The notes: a model not told the origin generated them from the letters alone. A stretch of DNA of 64,000 nucleotides from Wagnerdoeblera intermedia (GCF_042647465.1 NZ_JBHRVN010000004.1); one strand, 5' to 3'. Positions 16,466-24,070 are shown, counted from the stretch's first letter. Translations and numbers: made by a program.

Positions 16466-17641
16466 TTACAGGCGCTCAATCGCCAGGGCGATGCCCTGAC
16501 CGCCGCCGATGCACATGGTGATCAGCGCCAGCTTGCCGCCCGTGCGCTGCAGTTCATAGAGTGCTTTGATGGTGATGATCGCGCCGGTTGCGCCGACCGG
16601 GTGGCCGAGTGCGATGGCACCGCCGTTCGGGTTCACCTTTGCCGGATCCAGATCCAGCCCGCGCGAGACGGCCAGCGCCTGGGCCGCAAAAGCCTCGTTC
16701 GATTCGATCACATCGAAATCCGAGACCTTCAGGCCGGTTTTCGCCAGCAGCGCTTTCACTGCCGGGATCGGGCCATTGCCCATCCGGGTGGGATCGACGC
16801 CCGCATGGGCGTAGCCCAGGATCCGCGCCAGCGGCTTCAGACCGGCTGCCGCGGCCGCATCGGCGCGGCCAAGGACGAGTGCGCCTGCGCCATCATTGAT
16901 GCCCGAGGCATTGCCCGCAGTCACGGTGCCATCTTTCAGAAAGACCGGTTTCAGACCGCCGAGGCTCTCCAGGGTCGAGGCTTTCGGATGCTCGTCTTTC
17001 GCAAAAAGCGTCACACCCTTGCGCGACTTCAGCTCCACCGGAACGATCTGGCTGTCGAAATGGCCGGCTTCAATGGCGGCGATGGCGCGGCGCTGGCTTT
17101 CAACCGAGAAGGCGTCCTGCTCTTCGCGGGTGATATTGCCGTCTTTCGCCTGGTTCTCGGCGGTCACGCCCATATGACCGGTGCCGAAGGGGCAGTGGAG
17201 CGTGGCGGTCAGCATATCGATCGCCTTGCCGTCGCCCATCTTCTGGCCAAAGCGGGCGAAGGGCAGGTTATAGGGCGCGCGGCTCATGGCCTCGGCACCG
17301 CCTGCCAGGGCGAAGTCGGCATCGCCGAGCATCAGCGATTGTGCCGCTGAGACAATGGCCTGCACGCCCGAGCCGCAGAGACGGTTGACGTTCATCGCCG
17401 GGGTTTCCTGGGGAATACCGGCCTCAATGGCGGCCACGCGCGAGAGATACATGTCGCGCGGCTCGGTGTTGATGACATGGCCGAAGACCACATGGCCGAT
17501 TTTCGCGGCGTCAATCCCGGCGCGCTCAATGGCGGCTTTCGACACGATCGTCGCAAGCTCGCAGGGCGGGGTATTGGCAAGGCTGCCGCCAAAGCTGCCG
17601 ATGGCGGTGCGGGCACCGGAGAGGATGACGATATCGGACAT
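16466..17641 (-). CDS. phaA: Acetyl-CoA C-acetyltransferase (thiolase)
   Basis: 391 residues, biosynthetic-type thiolase condensing two acetyl-CoA to acetoacetyl-CoA. All catalytic residues are present: Cys89 in NRLCGSG, His347 in GHPVGATG and Cys377 in CIGGGQGIA. The family start ILSGARTAIGSFGG is intact. The likely roles are polyhydroxybutyrate synthesis and the ethylmalonyl-CoA route; no phaB or phaC gene follows. A palindromic TGC-rich site 150 bases upstream suggests PhaR-type control. AGAAGGAA precedes the ATG. Confidence 0.93.
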   Translation of the reverse strand: MSDIVILSGARTAIGSFGGSLANTPPCELATIVSKAAIERAGIDAAKIGHVVFGHVINTEPRDMYLSRVAAIEAGIPQETPAMNVNRLCGSGVQAIVSAAQSLMLGDADFALAGGAEAMSRAPYNLPFARFGQKMGDGKAIDMLTATLHCPFGTGHMGVTAENQAKDGNITREEQDAFSVESQRRAIAAIEAGHFDSQIVPVELKSRKGVTLFAKDEHPKASTLESLGGLKPVFLKDGTVTAGNASGINDGAGALVLGRADAAAAAGLKPLARILGYAHAGVDPTRMGNGPIPAVKALLAKTGLKVSDFDVIESNEAFAAQALAVSRGLDLDPAKVNPNGGAIALGHPVGATGAIITIKALYELQRTGGKLALITMCIGGGQGIALAIERL

Positions 17642-17788
17642 GATAGTTCCTTCTGTAAAGCGCTGTCAGAAGGGGGTGTCAGAGGCGGGCTCCTCCCGTT
17701 GGCTCTGGCCGGGCCTCCCTCCCTGCTGAGCTATTCCTGCGCATTGCGCCTCTCTGGTCAAGCGCTGCGCGGCCCTGCGACGCTGCGT

Positions 17789-17806
17789 TGCAGAATAATT
17801 TCTGCA
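17789..17806. promoter_or_regulatory. TGC-rich palindrome upstream of thiolase (candidate PhaR site)
   Basis: TGCAGAA and TTCTGCA flank a TAAT spacer, inside a stretch with further CTGC/GCAG words (CTGCGACGCTGCGTTGCAG before it, GCATCGCAGG after it). PhaR of Paracoccus and Rhodobacter is known to bind CTGC-N-GCAG type sites at polyhydroxybutyrate genes. The assignment is inference. Confidence 0.4.
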
Positions 17807-17965
17807 TCGCAGGAGGGGACGGGCAGATCGGAGGGGGCGAATTTCTGGCTCCTGTCTTCGGGCATGCCTGAATATTATGTGGATCGCCGGAAAGCCGCGG
17901 GTGAGGGGGGCGTCGCCTTCGGGGAAATTTCTTGACCGCCCGGGGCGCTGGTGTAGCCTCAAAGC

Positions 17966-17979
17966 TGACCGATTGGTCC
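17966..17979. promoter_or_regulatory. RutR-like operator, apparently a relic
   Basis: TGACC-GATT-GGTCC matches the RutR half-site pair TGACC-N4-GGTCA at nine of ten positions. It lies 70 bases before the start codon of the chimeric hydrolase frame, where a pyrimidine-responsive operator would be expected in an intact locus. Confidence 0.5.
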
Positions 17980-18048
17980 GATTTGAATTCGGAGATGACC
18001 AGGCACGCAAGGGGCGCAAGACCTCTGCGGCGATCCGGGGAGCAAGCC

Positions 18049-18651
18049 ATGACGCCAGCGGGCCCGAACCTGAGGATTGAGGCCCCGCGGCTGCGGGACA
18101 GCCGCGACGAGTCTTTGCCCTGTGTCGCAACCGACCGCTGTGCCTTTGCCACGGATCAGAAACCCACGGGTGTGGGCGATTTCTCGAAGATCCCGAATGG
18201 CACCGGGGGTCTGCAGGACCTTCTGCCGGTGCTTTGGGCGCAGGGTGTGAACACAGGGCGGCTGACGCCCTGTGAATTTGTCGCCGTCGCCTCGACCAAT
18301 ATTACCAGGATCCTGAATATGTATCCGAGAAAGGGCGCGGTTCTGGTCGGGGCCGATGCGGATCTGGCGGTCTGGGAGCCGGAAAAGGAGGGGGTGGTCA
18401 CGGCTGCCACCCAGGAGTCAAGAATAGATTACAACGTCTTTCAGGGGCAAAAGCCGAAAGGTCGGCCGCGCTATACCCTGAGCCGGGGGCGGGCGGCTTT
18501 TGAAGAGGGTAAAGGGCGGCCCGCGCCGGGCCGGGGGCAGTTCACCCCGCGAGCACCGCGTCCGGCAGTGAACCGCACGCTGTCCGCCTGGAAGGAGCTG
18601 AGTGCGCGGCGCCCGGTCAGCCGCAGCGGCATCCGCGCAAGCGGCGTCTGA
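18049..18651 (+). pseudogene. In-frame chimera: N-terminus of a Zn-dependent amidohydrolase joined to C-terminus of dihydropyrimidinase
   Basis: A 200-codon frame with GGGGAG 8 bases before its ATG. The first 20 residues (MTPAGPNLRIEAPRLRDS) resemble the start of the N-carbamoyl-beta-alanine amidohydrolase of pyrimidine breakdown (typically ...NLRINGDRLWDSL). From about residue 22 the sequence changes to the last third of dihydropyrimidinase: CVATDRCAF, FSKIPNGTGGLQDLLP, FVAVASTNITRILNMYPRKG, VGADADLAVWEPEK and IDYNVF. Most of both genes is missing, including the metal-binding N-terminal part of dihydropyrimidinase, so the product should be inactive. The simplest reading is one deletion of about 2 kb that happened to keep the frame. 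Confidence 0.75.
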
Positions 18652-18664
18652 GGGAGGCAAACGC

Positions 18665-19360
18665 ATGAAAACGGCACTTATTGTGGCGGGTGGCAGCGGC
18701 ATGGGGGCCGCCTCTGCCCGGGCGCTGGCGGCAGAGGGTTATCGGGTGGGAATCCTCTCCTCCTCGGGCAAAGGCCAGGCGCTGGCGGAGGAATTGGGCG
18801 GGATCGGGGTGACGGGCTCCAACCGCTCGGAAGCCGATATGCGCGGGCTGGTTGATCAGGCCATGGAGGCCTGGGGGCGGATCGATGTGCTGGTGAACTC
18901 TGCCGGGCATGGGCCGAAAGGCCCGCTGCTGGATCTGAGCGAGGAGGACTGGCGCGAGGGGTTCGACATCTATTTTCTGAACGTCGTGCGCGCCGTGCGG
19001 CTGGTGACCCCGGTGATGGAGCGGCAGGGCGGGGGCGCGATCGTGAACATCTCCACCGCCTGGGTCGATGAACCCTCAGAGATGTTTCCGACCTCGGCGG
19101 TGGCACGCTCAGGTCTGACGGCTTTTACCAAACTCTACAGCGATCGCTATGCGGCCCTTGGTATAAGGATGAACAATGTCCTGCCCGGCTGGATCGACAG
19201 TCTTCCGATGAAAGACGAGCGCGCGGCCGCCGTGCCGATGCAGCGCTATGGCACCGCCGGGGAGATCGGAAAGACGGTGGCTTTTCTGGCCTCTGAGGCC
19301 GCAGGCTACATCACCGGCCAGAGCCTGCGGGTCGACGGCGGGCTGATGCGCAGCATTTGA
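18665..19360 (+). CDS. SDR family protein with atypical active site
   Basis: 231 residues, intact Rossmann fold of the short-chain dehydrogenase family. The cofactor loop reads AGGSGMGAA near the N-terminus, NSAGHG replaces the usual NNAG, and the C-terminal NNVLPGWIDS, FLASEAAGYITGQ and RVDGG blocks are normal. The catalytic YxxxK is not visible. The aligned stretch is PTSAVARSGLTAFTK, which puts Ser and Arg where Tyr and Lys are expected. Its start is 13 bases after the chimeric hydrolase frame, and broken ABC genes follow. Function unknown; the neighbours hint at a past link to pyrimidine use. Confidence 0.8.
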   Translation: MKTALIVAGGSGMGAASARALAAEGYRVGILSSSGKGQALAEELGGIGVTGSNRSEADMRGLVDQAMEAWGRIDVLVNSAGHGPKGPLLDLSEEDWREGFDIYFLNVVRAVRLVTPVMERQGGGAIVNISTAWVDEPSEMFPTSAVARSGLTAFTKLYSDRYAALGIRMNNVLPGWIDSLPMKDERAAAVPMQRYGTAGEIGKTVAFLASEAAGYITGQSLRVDGGLMRSI

Positions 19361-19410
19361 TCTGAGACCGGAACCGGCTGGCAGAGCCGGACTGACCATA
19401 AGGGGACGCG

Positions 19411-19683
19411 ATCAAAGATACGTTAAACCTGGCCGAGCCGGTGATCGAAGCGGAAGGGCTGAACCTGATCTTTCAGGCCGCAGACGGGCCGGTTCAGGCC
19501 CTGAAAGATGTCTCTCTGACCATTCTCAAAGGGGAATTTGTCAGCTTCATCGGCCCCTCGGGCTGCGGCACGACCAACTTTTTACGCTGTATCGCGTCGC
19601 TGTAGCATCCGACCTCTGGGCGGCTGAGCGTGAATGCTCTGAAGCCCGATGAGGCGCGGCGCGCGCAGGCGGCGGAAGTGTGA
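19411..19683 (+). pseudogene. Remnant of an ABC transporter ATPase (pyrimidine-type importer)
   Basis: Only the first third of an ABC ATPase remains. An AGGGGA ribosome-binding site is followed by ATC where ATG is expected, so the start codon appears lost. The text then reads PVIEAEGLNLIFQAADG, VQALKDVSLTI and FIGPSGCGTTN, where the Walker A lysine is replaced (GCGKT expected). An in-frame TAG at 19603-19605 interrupts it. After HPTSGRLSVN and a DEARRAQA segment it ends abruptly at a TGA fused to the next remnant. No signature motif, Walker B or permease gene survives. Confidence 0.8.
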
Positions 19684-20442
19684 CGCTGCAGCTGAAATGG
19701 GTCACTCAGGCGCAGTGCGCGGGTTATTTCGTGACGCTGGATAAGAGGTTCTACGAGGAAGAGGGGCTCAATGTGACCATCAGGCCGTTAGGGCCCCGAT
19801 GTGGCAATGGTTCAGGTGTTGATGGGGGCGGATGTGATGGTGGCCTGGCTGCCTTCGGCGCTGGCGGCGGAGGAGCGGGGGGCACCGGTGCTGAATATTG
19901 TGCAGCCCTTCAAATCCTCGGGGATGATGCTGACCTGTCTGAAAGATTCCGCTGTGGCATCACCTGCGGACTTCAGAGGTCAAGACCCTGGGTGTCTGGT
20001 TTGGCGGAAATGAAGATCCCTTTCTGAACAGGATGAGCCGTCTGAACCTGAAAACCGATGGCTCGGCTGTGACGGTTCTGAAGCAGGGGTTCAACGTCGG
20101 TCCGCTGCTTTAAAAGCAGGCGGCCTGCATCTCGACCATGACTTATAACGAAGACTGGCAGGTCATCGATGCGGGCGTGAAGTCTGAGGATCTGGTCACC
20201 TTCAAATATGAAGATGAGGGGGCGCGACCCTTGAGGACGGACTCTATGTCATTGAAGAAATGCTCAAAGACCTCGCCTTTGTGGAGCGCATGGCGATATT
20301 TATCAGCGCCTCGATGAAGGGGTGGAAATATGCCGGGGAGCACCCCGATGAGGCGGCGGAGATCGTGTTGGAGAAGGATAAGACCGGAGCGCGGACCGGG
20401 GAGCATCAAAAGCGCATGGCACAGATCGCCCCCCGGAGGTGA
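19677..20442 (+). pseudogene. Remnant of an NMT1/THI5-like substrate-binding protein
   Basis: The mature part of an ABC substrate-binding protein is recognisable across three frames: VTLQLKWVTQAQCAG, YEEEGLNVTIRP, VQPFKSSGMMLTC, VLKQGFNVGPLL, CISTMTYNEDWQVIDAG, LEDGLYVIEEMLKD and SMKGWKYAGEHPDEAAEIVL. It has lost its signal peptide. There is a one-base insertion in a C-run near 19795, another near 19980, a TAA at 20111-20113 and a further shift near 20222. The family (close to pyrimidine-precursor binding proteins) normally works with the ATPase whose remnant precedes it. It is clearly dead. Confidence 0.85.
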
Positions 20443-20459
20443 TCCGGGGGGCGGTGTCG

Positions 20460-21446
20460 TTACAGAAGGCCGGCTTTGCGGAAGAGGTCGAGCACGCTTT
20501 CATCGGGGCGCGCGCCGAAATGGGTGATCACCTCAGCCGCGGCGATGCAGCCCATGCGGCCTGCGGTTTCGAGATCACGCCCGGTGGCCAGGCCATAAAG
20601 GAAGCCTGCCGCGAACTGATCGCCCGCGCCGGTGGTGTCGAGGGGCGCGATACGGCTGACGGGAACGTCGATGGAGGTCGCGCCCTGACGGATGGTGACG
20701 CCCTCGCCCGAACGGGTGCAGACCACCAGCGGGCAGTGTGCGGCCGCCAGATCCAGCGCTTCGGTCAGAGTTTCGGTCTGATAAAGGGCGGCCCATTCGT
20801 GTTCATTGCCGATGACGAAATCCATCTCTGCCACCAGGGCGCGGAAATCCGAGCGGTGGCGATCGACGCAGAAGGGGTCTGAAAGCGAAAGGCCCGCGCG
20901 GCCCCCGGCATCGCGGCAGAGGCGTGCGGCTTTGAGGAAGGCCGCTTTGCCGGGGTCTTTGTCGAAGAGATAGCCTTCAAGGAAGAGGATTTCACTGTCG
21001 CGGATCACCGCTTCGGGCAGATCTTCGGGGCCGAATTCGGCAGAGATGCCGAGATAGGTGTTCATTGAACGCTCACCGTCGGGCGAGACGAAGATCATGC
21101 AGCGCGAGGTTGGAAGAGCCGCATTTTCGACCGGGGCCACCGGAAAAGCGATGCCTTCGGCCGCGAGGGCGTCGACTGCGAAATGGCCGATCTCATCATC
21201 GGCGACCTTGCCGATGCAGGCGGTGCGCAGGCCAAGCGCGCCAAGGCCCGCGATGGTATTGCCGACCGAGCCGCCGGGGATCTGGCTGCGGTCGGTCATA
21301 CCGGCATAGAGCGCTTCGCAGCGCGGCTGATCGACAAGGGTCATCACCCCTTTGGTGATGCCAAGCGCTGCGAGGCCCTCGTCCTCCATGCGGGTGAGCA
21401 CATCGACAATGGCATTGCCGATGCCGGTGACCTGATAGGATTTCAT
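20460..21446 (-). CDS. PfkB family sugar kinase, probable adenosine kinase
   Basis: 328 residues, ribokinase fold. The N-terminal PfkB signature is GGSVGNTIAGLGALG and the C-terminal one is DTTGAGDQFAAGFLYG with the catalytic Asp. The N-terminus (YQVTGIGNAIVDVL) and overall length fit the adenosine kinase branch found in alphaproteobacteria, which phosphorylates adenosine to AMP. Its ATG overlaps the nth stop by 4 bases. The end is only 18 bases from the dead substrate-binding gene. Confidence 0.86.
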   Translation of the reverse strand: MKSYQVTGIGNAIVDVLTRMEDEGLAALGITKGVMTLVDQPRCEALYAGMTDRSQIPGGSVGNTIAGLGALGLRTACIGKVADDEIGHFAVDALAAEGIAFPVAPVENAALPTSRCMIFVSPDGERSMNTYLGISAEFGPEDLPEAVIRDSEILFLEGYLFDKDPGKAAFLKAARLCRDAGGRAGLSLSDPFCVDRHRSDFRALVAEMDFVIGNEHEWAALYQTETLTEALDLAAAHCPLVVCTRSGEGVTIRQGATSIDVPVSRIAPLDTTGAGDQFAAGFLYGLATGRDLETAGRMGCIAAAEVITHFGARPDESVLDLFRKAGLL

Positions 21447-22087
21447 ATGGTTTTGTCCTCGCTGTGACAGAGGTCAGCAATGATGCAGGCGCCACATTTT
21501 GGCTTGCGCGCGACGCAGATATAGCGGCCGTGCAGAATCAGCCAGTGATGGGCATGTTGCTGGAACTCTGCGGGAATGTTGTCTTCAATGGCGCGTTCGA
21601 CCTGATCGACGTCGCGGCCCGGGCAGATGCCGGTGCGGTTGCCGATGCGGAAGATATGGGTGTCAACGGCCTGCGCCGGAATGCGCCACCACATATTCAG
21701 CACCACATTGGCCGTTTTGCGCCCCACTCCCGGCAGCGAGACGAGGGCCGCCCGGGAAGAGGGGACCACACCGCCGTAATCGCGCACGAGAATCTCTGAG
21801 AGCTTCATGACGTTTTTGGCCTTATTGCGGTAAAGGCCGATGGTCTTGATGTGTTCAATCAGCGCCTCTTCGCCAAGCGCCAGCATTTTGGCGGGGGTGT
21901 CGGCGATCTCAAAGAGTCTGGCTGTGGCGCGGTTCACGCCGATGTCTGTGGCCTGGGCAGAGAGCGCCACGGCCACGAGCAGCGTGTAGGCATTGGTATG
22001 GTTGAGCTCTCCTTTCGGTTCCGGCTCGGAGGCCTGAAACCGGGAGAAGATCTCATGCAGGGTGGCATAGGGGAGCTGAGCGGTCAT
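21443..22087 (-). CDS. nth: Endonuclease III
   Basis: 214 residues, DNA glycosylase/AP lyase for oxidised pyrimidines. The helix-hairpin-helix LPGVGRKTANVVLN carries the catalytic Lys, AVDTHIFRIGNR carries the catalytic Asp, and the [4Fe-4S] ligands are Cys191, 198, 201 and 207 with the exact C-x6-C-x2-C-x5-C spacing. I start at ATG 22087; an in-frame extension to 22219 is GC-rich filler overlapping a palindromic repeat. Coupled to the downstream kinase gene. Confidence 0.95.
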   Translation of the reverse strand: MTAQLPYATLHEIFSRFQASEPEPKGELNHTNAYTLLVAVALSAQATDIGVNRATARLFEIADTPAKMLALGEEALIEHIKTIGLYRNKAKNVMKLSEILVRDYGGVVPSSRAALVSLPGVGRKTANVVLNMWWRIPAQAVDTHIFRIGNRTGICPGRDVDQVERAIEDNIPAEFQQHAHHWLILHGRYICVARKPKCGACIIADLCHSEDKTI

Positions 22088-22178
22088 GGTCTGCTTTTGC
22101 CTCAGATCCTCATAGCGGAGCAATGCGCAAATTCCGGGTCGGGGCCGGACGCGCCCTGGGTGTAAGGTGTGGGGAGAG

Positions 22179-22232
22179 GCGGGGGCTGCCGCCCCCGCAC
22201 CCCCGCCTGAAGGGGGCAAGTGCCCCCTTCAG
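22179..22232. repeat. Double GC-rich palindrome (dispersed element, copy 1)
   Basis: Two hairpins in tandem: GCGGGGGC/GCCCCCGC (22179-22198) and an 11-base perfect stem CTGAAGGGGGC/GCCCCCTTCAG with AAGT loop (22207-22232). Similar arrangements occur at 33844-33864 and 46067-46114. Confidence 0.65.
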
Positions 22233-22280
22233 ACTTCCCTTTGCGAGAAGGCGTTGCGGGCGGGTTGAGCGGAGTTCGGG

Positions 22281-23108
22281 ATGGGCGAGCAGAGTTATCA
22301 TTATCAGGTGATCGCCCGGGCGATCGGCGTTCTGGAGGCGGGCGCAGGGGATCTGAGTCTGAGCGATCTTGCGAAACGCTGCGGAATGAGTGTTGCGCAT
22401 TTTCAGCGTATTTTCAGCGCTTGCGCAGGGATATCGCCCAAGCAGTATCAGCAGTTTCGCCGTCTTGTTGCCGCGCGGGATCTGCTGCGCCGGGATCTGC
22501 CGCTGCCGGAGGTGGCTGACGTCCTGGAGCTTTCAGGCACGGGGCGGCTTTATGATCTGATGATCCGCTGGGAGGCGATGACGCCGGGTGACTATGCCAG
22601 GCGCGGGCAGGGGCAGCGGATTTCCTGGGGAGGCATCGACAGCCCCTATGGCCGGGCTGTGGTTATGGCGACGGAGGTCGGGATCTGCGGGATCGGCTTT
22701 GTGGCGGAGCGGGGCGAGGCTGCGGTCTTCGCAGATCTTGTGGCGCGCTGGCCGGGAGCCGTGTTTGAAAAGGCAGAGGCGCAGATCGAGGCTCTGGCTG
22801 GTGCTGCATTTCAGGGAGGCGGAGCAGCGCTGCACCTGATCGGTGCGCCTTTCCGGCTGAAAGTCTGGGAGGCTTTGTTGTCGATCCCGCCGGGCGAGGT
22901 GATCAGTTATGGGGCGCTGGCGCAGAGCCTTGGTCAGCCGCGCGCGGCCCGTGCCGTAGGGCAGGCAGTGGGTGCCAATCCGGTCGCTCTGCTTATTCCC
23001 TGTCATCGGGTGATCCGGGCAAGCGGTGCCTTTGGCGGCTATCACTGGGGCGAGGGGGTGAAGGCCGATCTGCTGGCGAAAGAGGGAATTTCACTCGGGG
23101 CCGAGTGA
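22281..23108 (+). CDS. Ada-like AraC regulator fused to O6-alkylguanine-DNA alkyltransferase
   Basis: 275 residues. An AraC helix-turn-helix region (about residues 10-95, with SDLAKRCGMSVAHFQRIF) is followed by the alkyltransferase domain, whose acceptor Cys241 lies in IPCHRVI and whose wing reads GAFGGYHWG. The N-terminal zinc/phosphotriester domain of true Ada is absent, so any methyl sensing must differ from E. coli Ada. It repairs O6-methylguanine and may also regulate its own transcription. It is divergent from nth, with the palindromic repeat between them. Confidence 0.88.
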   Translation: MGEQSYHYQVIARAIGVLEAGAGDLSLSDLAKRCGMSVAHFQRIFSACAGISPKQYQQFRRLVAARDLLRRDLPLPEVADVLELSGTGRLYDLMIRWEAMTPGDYARRGQGQRISWGGIDSPYGRAVVMATEVGICGIGFVAERGEAAVFADLVARWPGAVFEKAEAQIEALAGAAFQGGGAALHLIGAPFRLKVWEALLSIPPGEVISYGALAQSLGQPRAARAVGQAVGANPVALLIPCHRVIRASGAFGGYHWGEGVKADLLAKEGISLGAE

Positions 23109-23413
23109 GTGCGCAAAACGACCTCATTATGGGGATTAAATTTGCAGCGCATTGGTGCGGTTGACATGCAATCTTACCCCAGACACAGATCTGATTACGC
23201 CCTTCGCCCGTTTGGGAACCCGAGTTTCTCTCGGGAGTTGTCAGGCAGACGCTATGGCCGAAGTCCTGATCCTGGCCCGCCTGCATGTGATCTGTCCCGC
23301 GTGATTTTGCCGAGCGGGCGGAAAACCGCGTGTCGGTTGTGGCGAGGGTTCAGCTTCGGGCTGTGCCCGTGTAGCACCATCGCGCCCGGGCTCCGGGCCG
23401 TTATCGGAGTGAG
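23109..23413 (+). promoter_or_regulatory. Long leader region of the OmpA-lipoprotein gene
   Basis: 305 bases without a sizeable gene. A TTGACA box at 23161-23166 is a candidate -35 element. A CCCGAG/CTCGGG hairpin lies near 23219-23236. A GCCCGG/CCGGGC hairpin near 23382-23397 sits just before the ribosome-binding site and could mask it. A 16-codon frame (MAEVLILARLHVICPA) at about 23253-23303 may be chance. Confidence 0.35.
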
Positions 23414-24070
23414 ATGAAGATGAAACTCAAGACCCCTGCCCTCATTGCTGCTGTGGCTCTGATTGGTCTGACCGCCTGTGATCCCTATCCCCAGGGCGAC
23501 CCCTATAACACCCGTGCCCGCACCGGTGCGATGACCGGCGCGCTGATCGGCGGCGCCATCGGCGCAACCTCGAACAGCTCGACCCGTCCGCTGGCGACCC
23601 TGGCCGGTGCGGCTGTGGGTGCGGCTGTGGGCGGCGGCATCGGCGCTTCGCTCGACCGTCAGGCAGCAGAGCTGCAGGCGGCAACCTCGGGCAATATCGG
23701 CGTTGTGAACGCCGGCAGCCACCTCGTGGTGACCATGCCGCAGGATCTGCTCTTTGCGACCGACAGCGCATCAGTCCGTCCGGATCTGCAGAACGATCTG
23801 CGCGCCGTTGCCGGGAACCTGCGCCAGTATCCGAACTCGAACGTTGAAATCATCGGTCACACCGACAGCACCGGTGATGCGGGCTACAACCGTCAGCTCT
23901 CGCAGCGCCGCGCTTCGGCTGTTGCGTCGGTGCTGATGGCTTCGGGCGTCCCGTCGAACCGACTGCAGACCATTGGTCGTGGCGAAGATGCGCCGATCGC
24001 ATCGAACCTGACCCCGGAAGGCCGCGCGCAGAATCGTCGCGTGGAAATCCTGATCCGTCCTTACCAGTAA
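23414..24070 (+). CDS. OmpA-family lipoprotein with glycine-zipper segment
   Basis: 218 residues. The lipoprotein signal ends in LTAC (Cys22). A glycine-zipper stretch (about 37-82, with GAMTGALIGGAIGA and AAVGAAVGGGIGA) is followed by the OmpA-like domain (about 105-215) containing FATDSASVRPD, IIGHTDSTGDAGYN, LSQRRASAV and NRRVEI. This is the YiaD-type architecture of a lipid-anchored protein that holds the outer membrane to peptidoglycan. ATG 23414 follows GGAG; ATG 23420 is a possible alternative. A strong terminator follows. Confidence 0.92.
   Translation: MKMKLKTPALIAAVALIGLTACDPYPQGDPYNTRARTGAMTGALIGGAIGATSNSSTRPLATLAGAAVGAAVGGGIGASLDRQAAELQAATSGNIGVVNAGSHLVVTMPQDLLFATDSASVRPDLQNDLRAVAGNLRQYPNSNVEIIGHTDSTGDAGYNRQLSQRRASAVASVLMASGVPSNRLQTIGRGEDAPIASNLTPEGRAQNRRVEILIRPYQ

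Larger units (their letters stand above)
17642..18048. other. Intergenic region between thiolase and the decayed pyrimidine locus
   Basis: 407 bases with divergent control sequences and no convincing gene. It contains the thiolase upstream region with a TGCAGAA palindrome (17789-17806) and, on the other side, a RutR-like site (17966-17979) followed by a GGGGAG ribosome-binding site for the chimeric frame at 18049. Confidence 0.6.

Noticed and set aside
17642..20459. Insertion sequence or transposon ends at the decayed locus
   Set aside because: I looked for inverted repeats, target duplications and transposase fragments and found none; simple deletion explains the joins.
22088..22219. N-terminal extension of endonuclease III
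   Set aside because: The extension reads through the palindromic repeat and is absent from family members of normal length.
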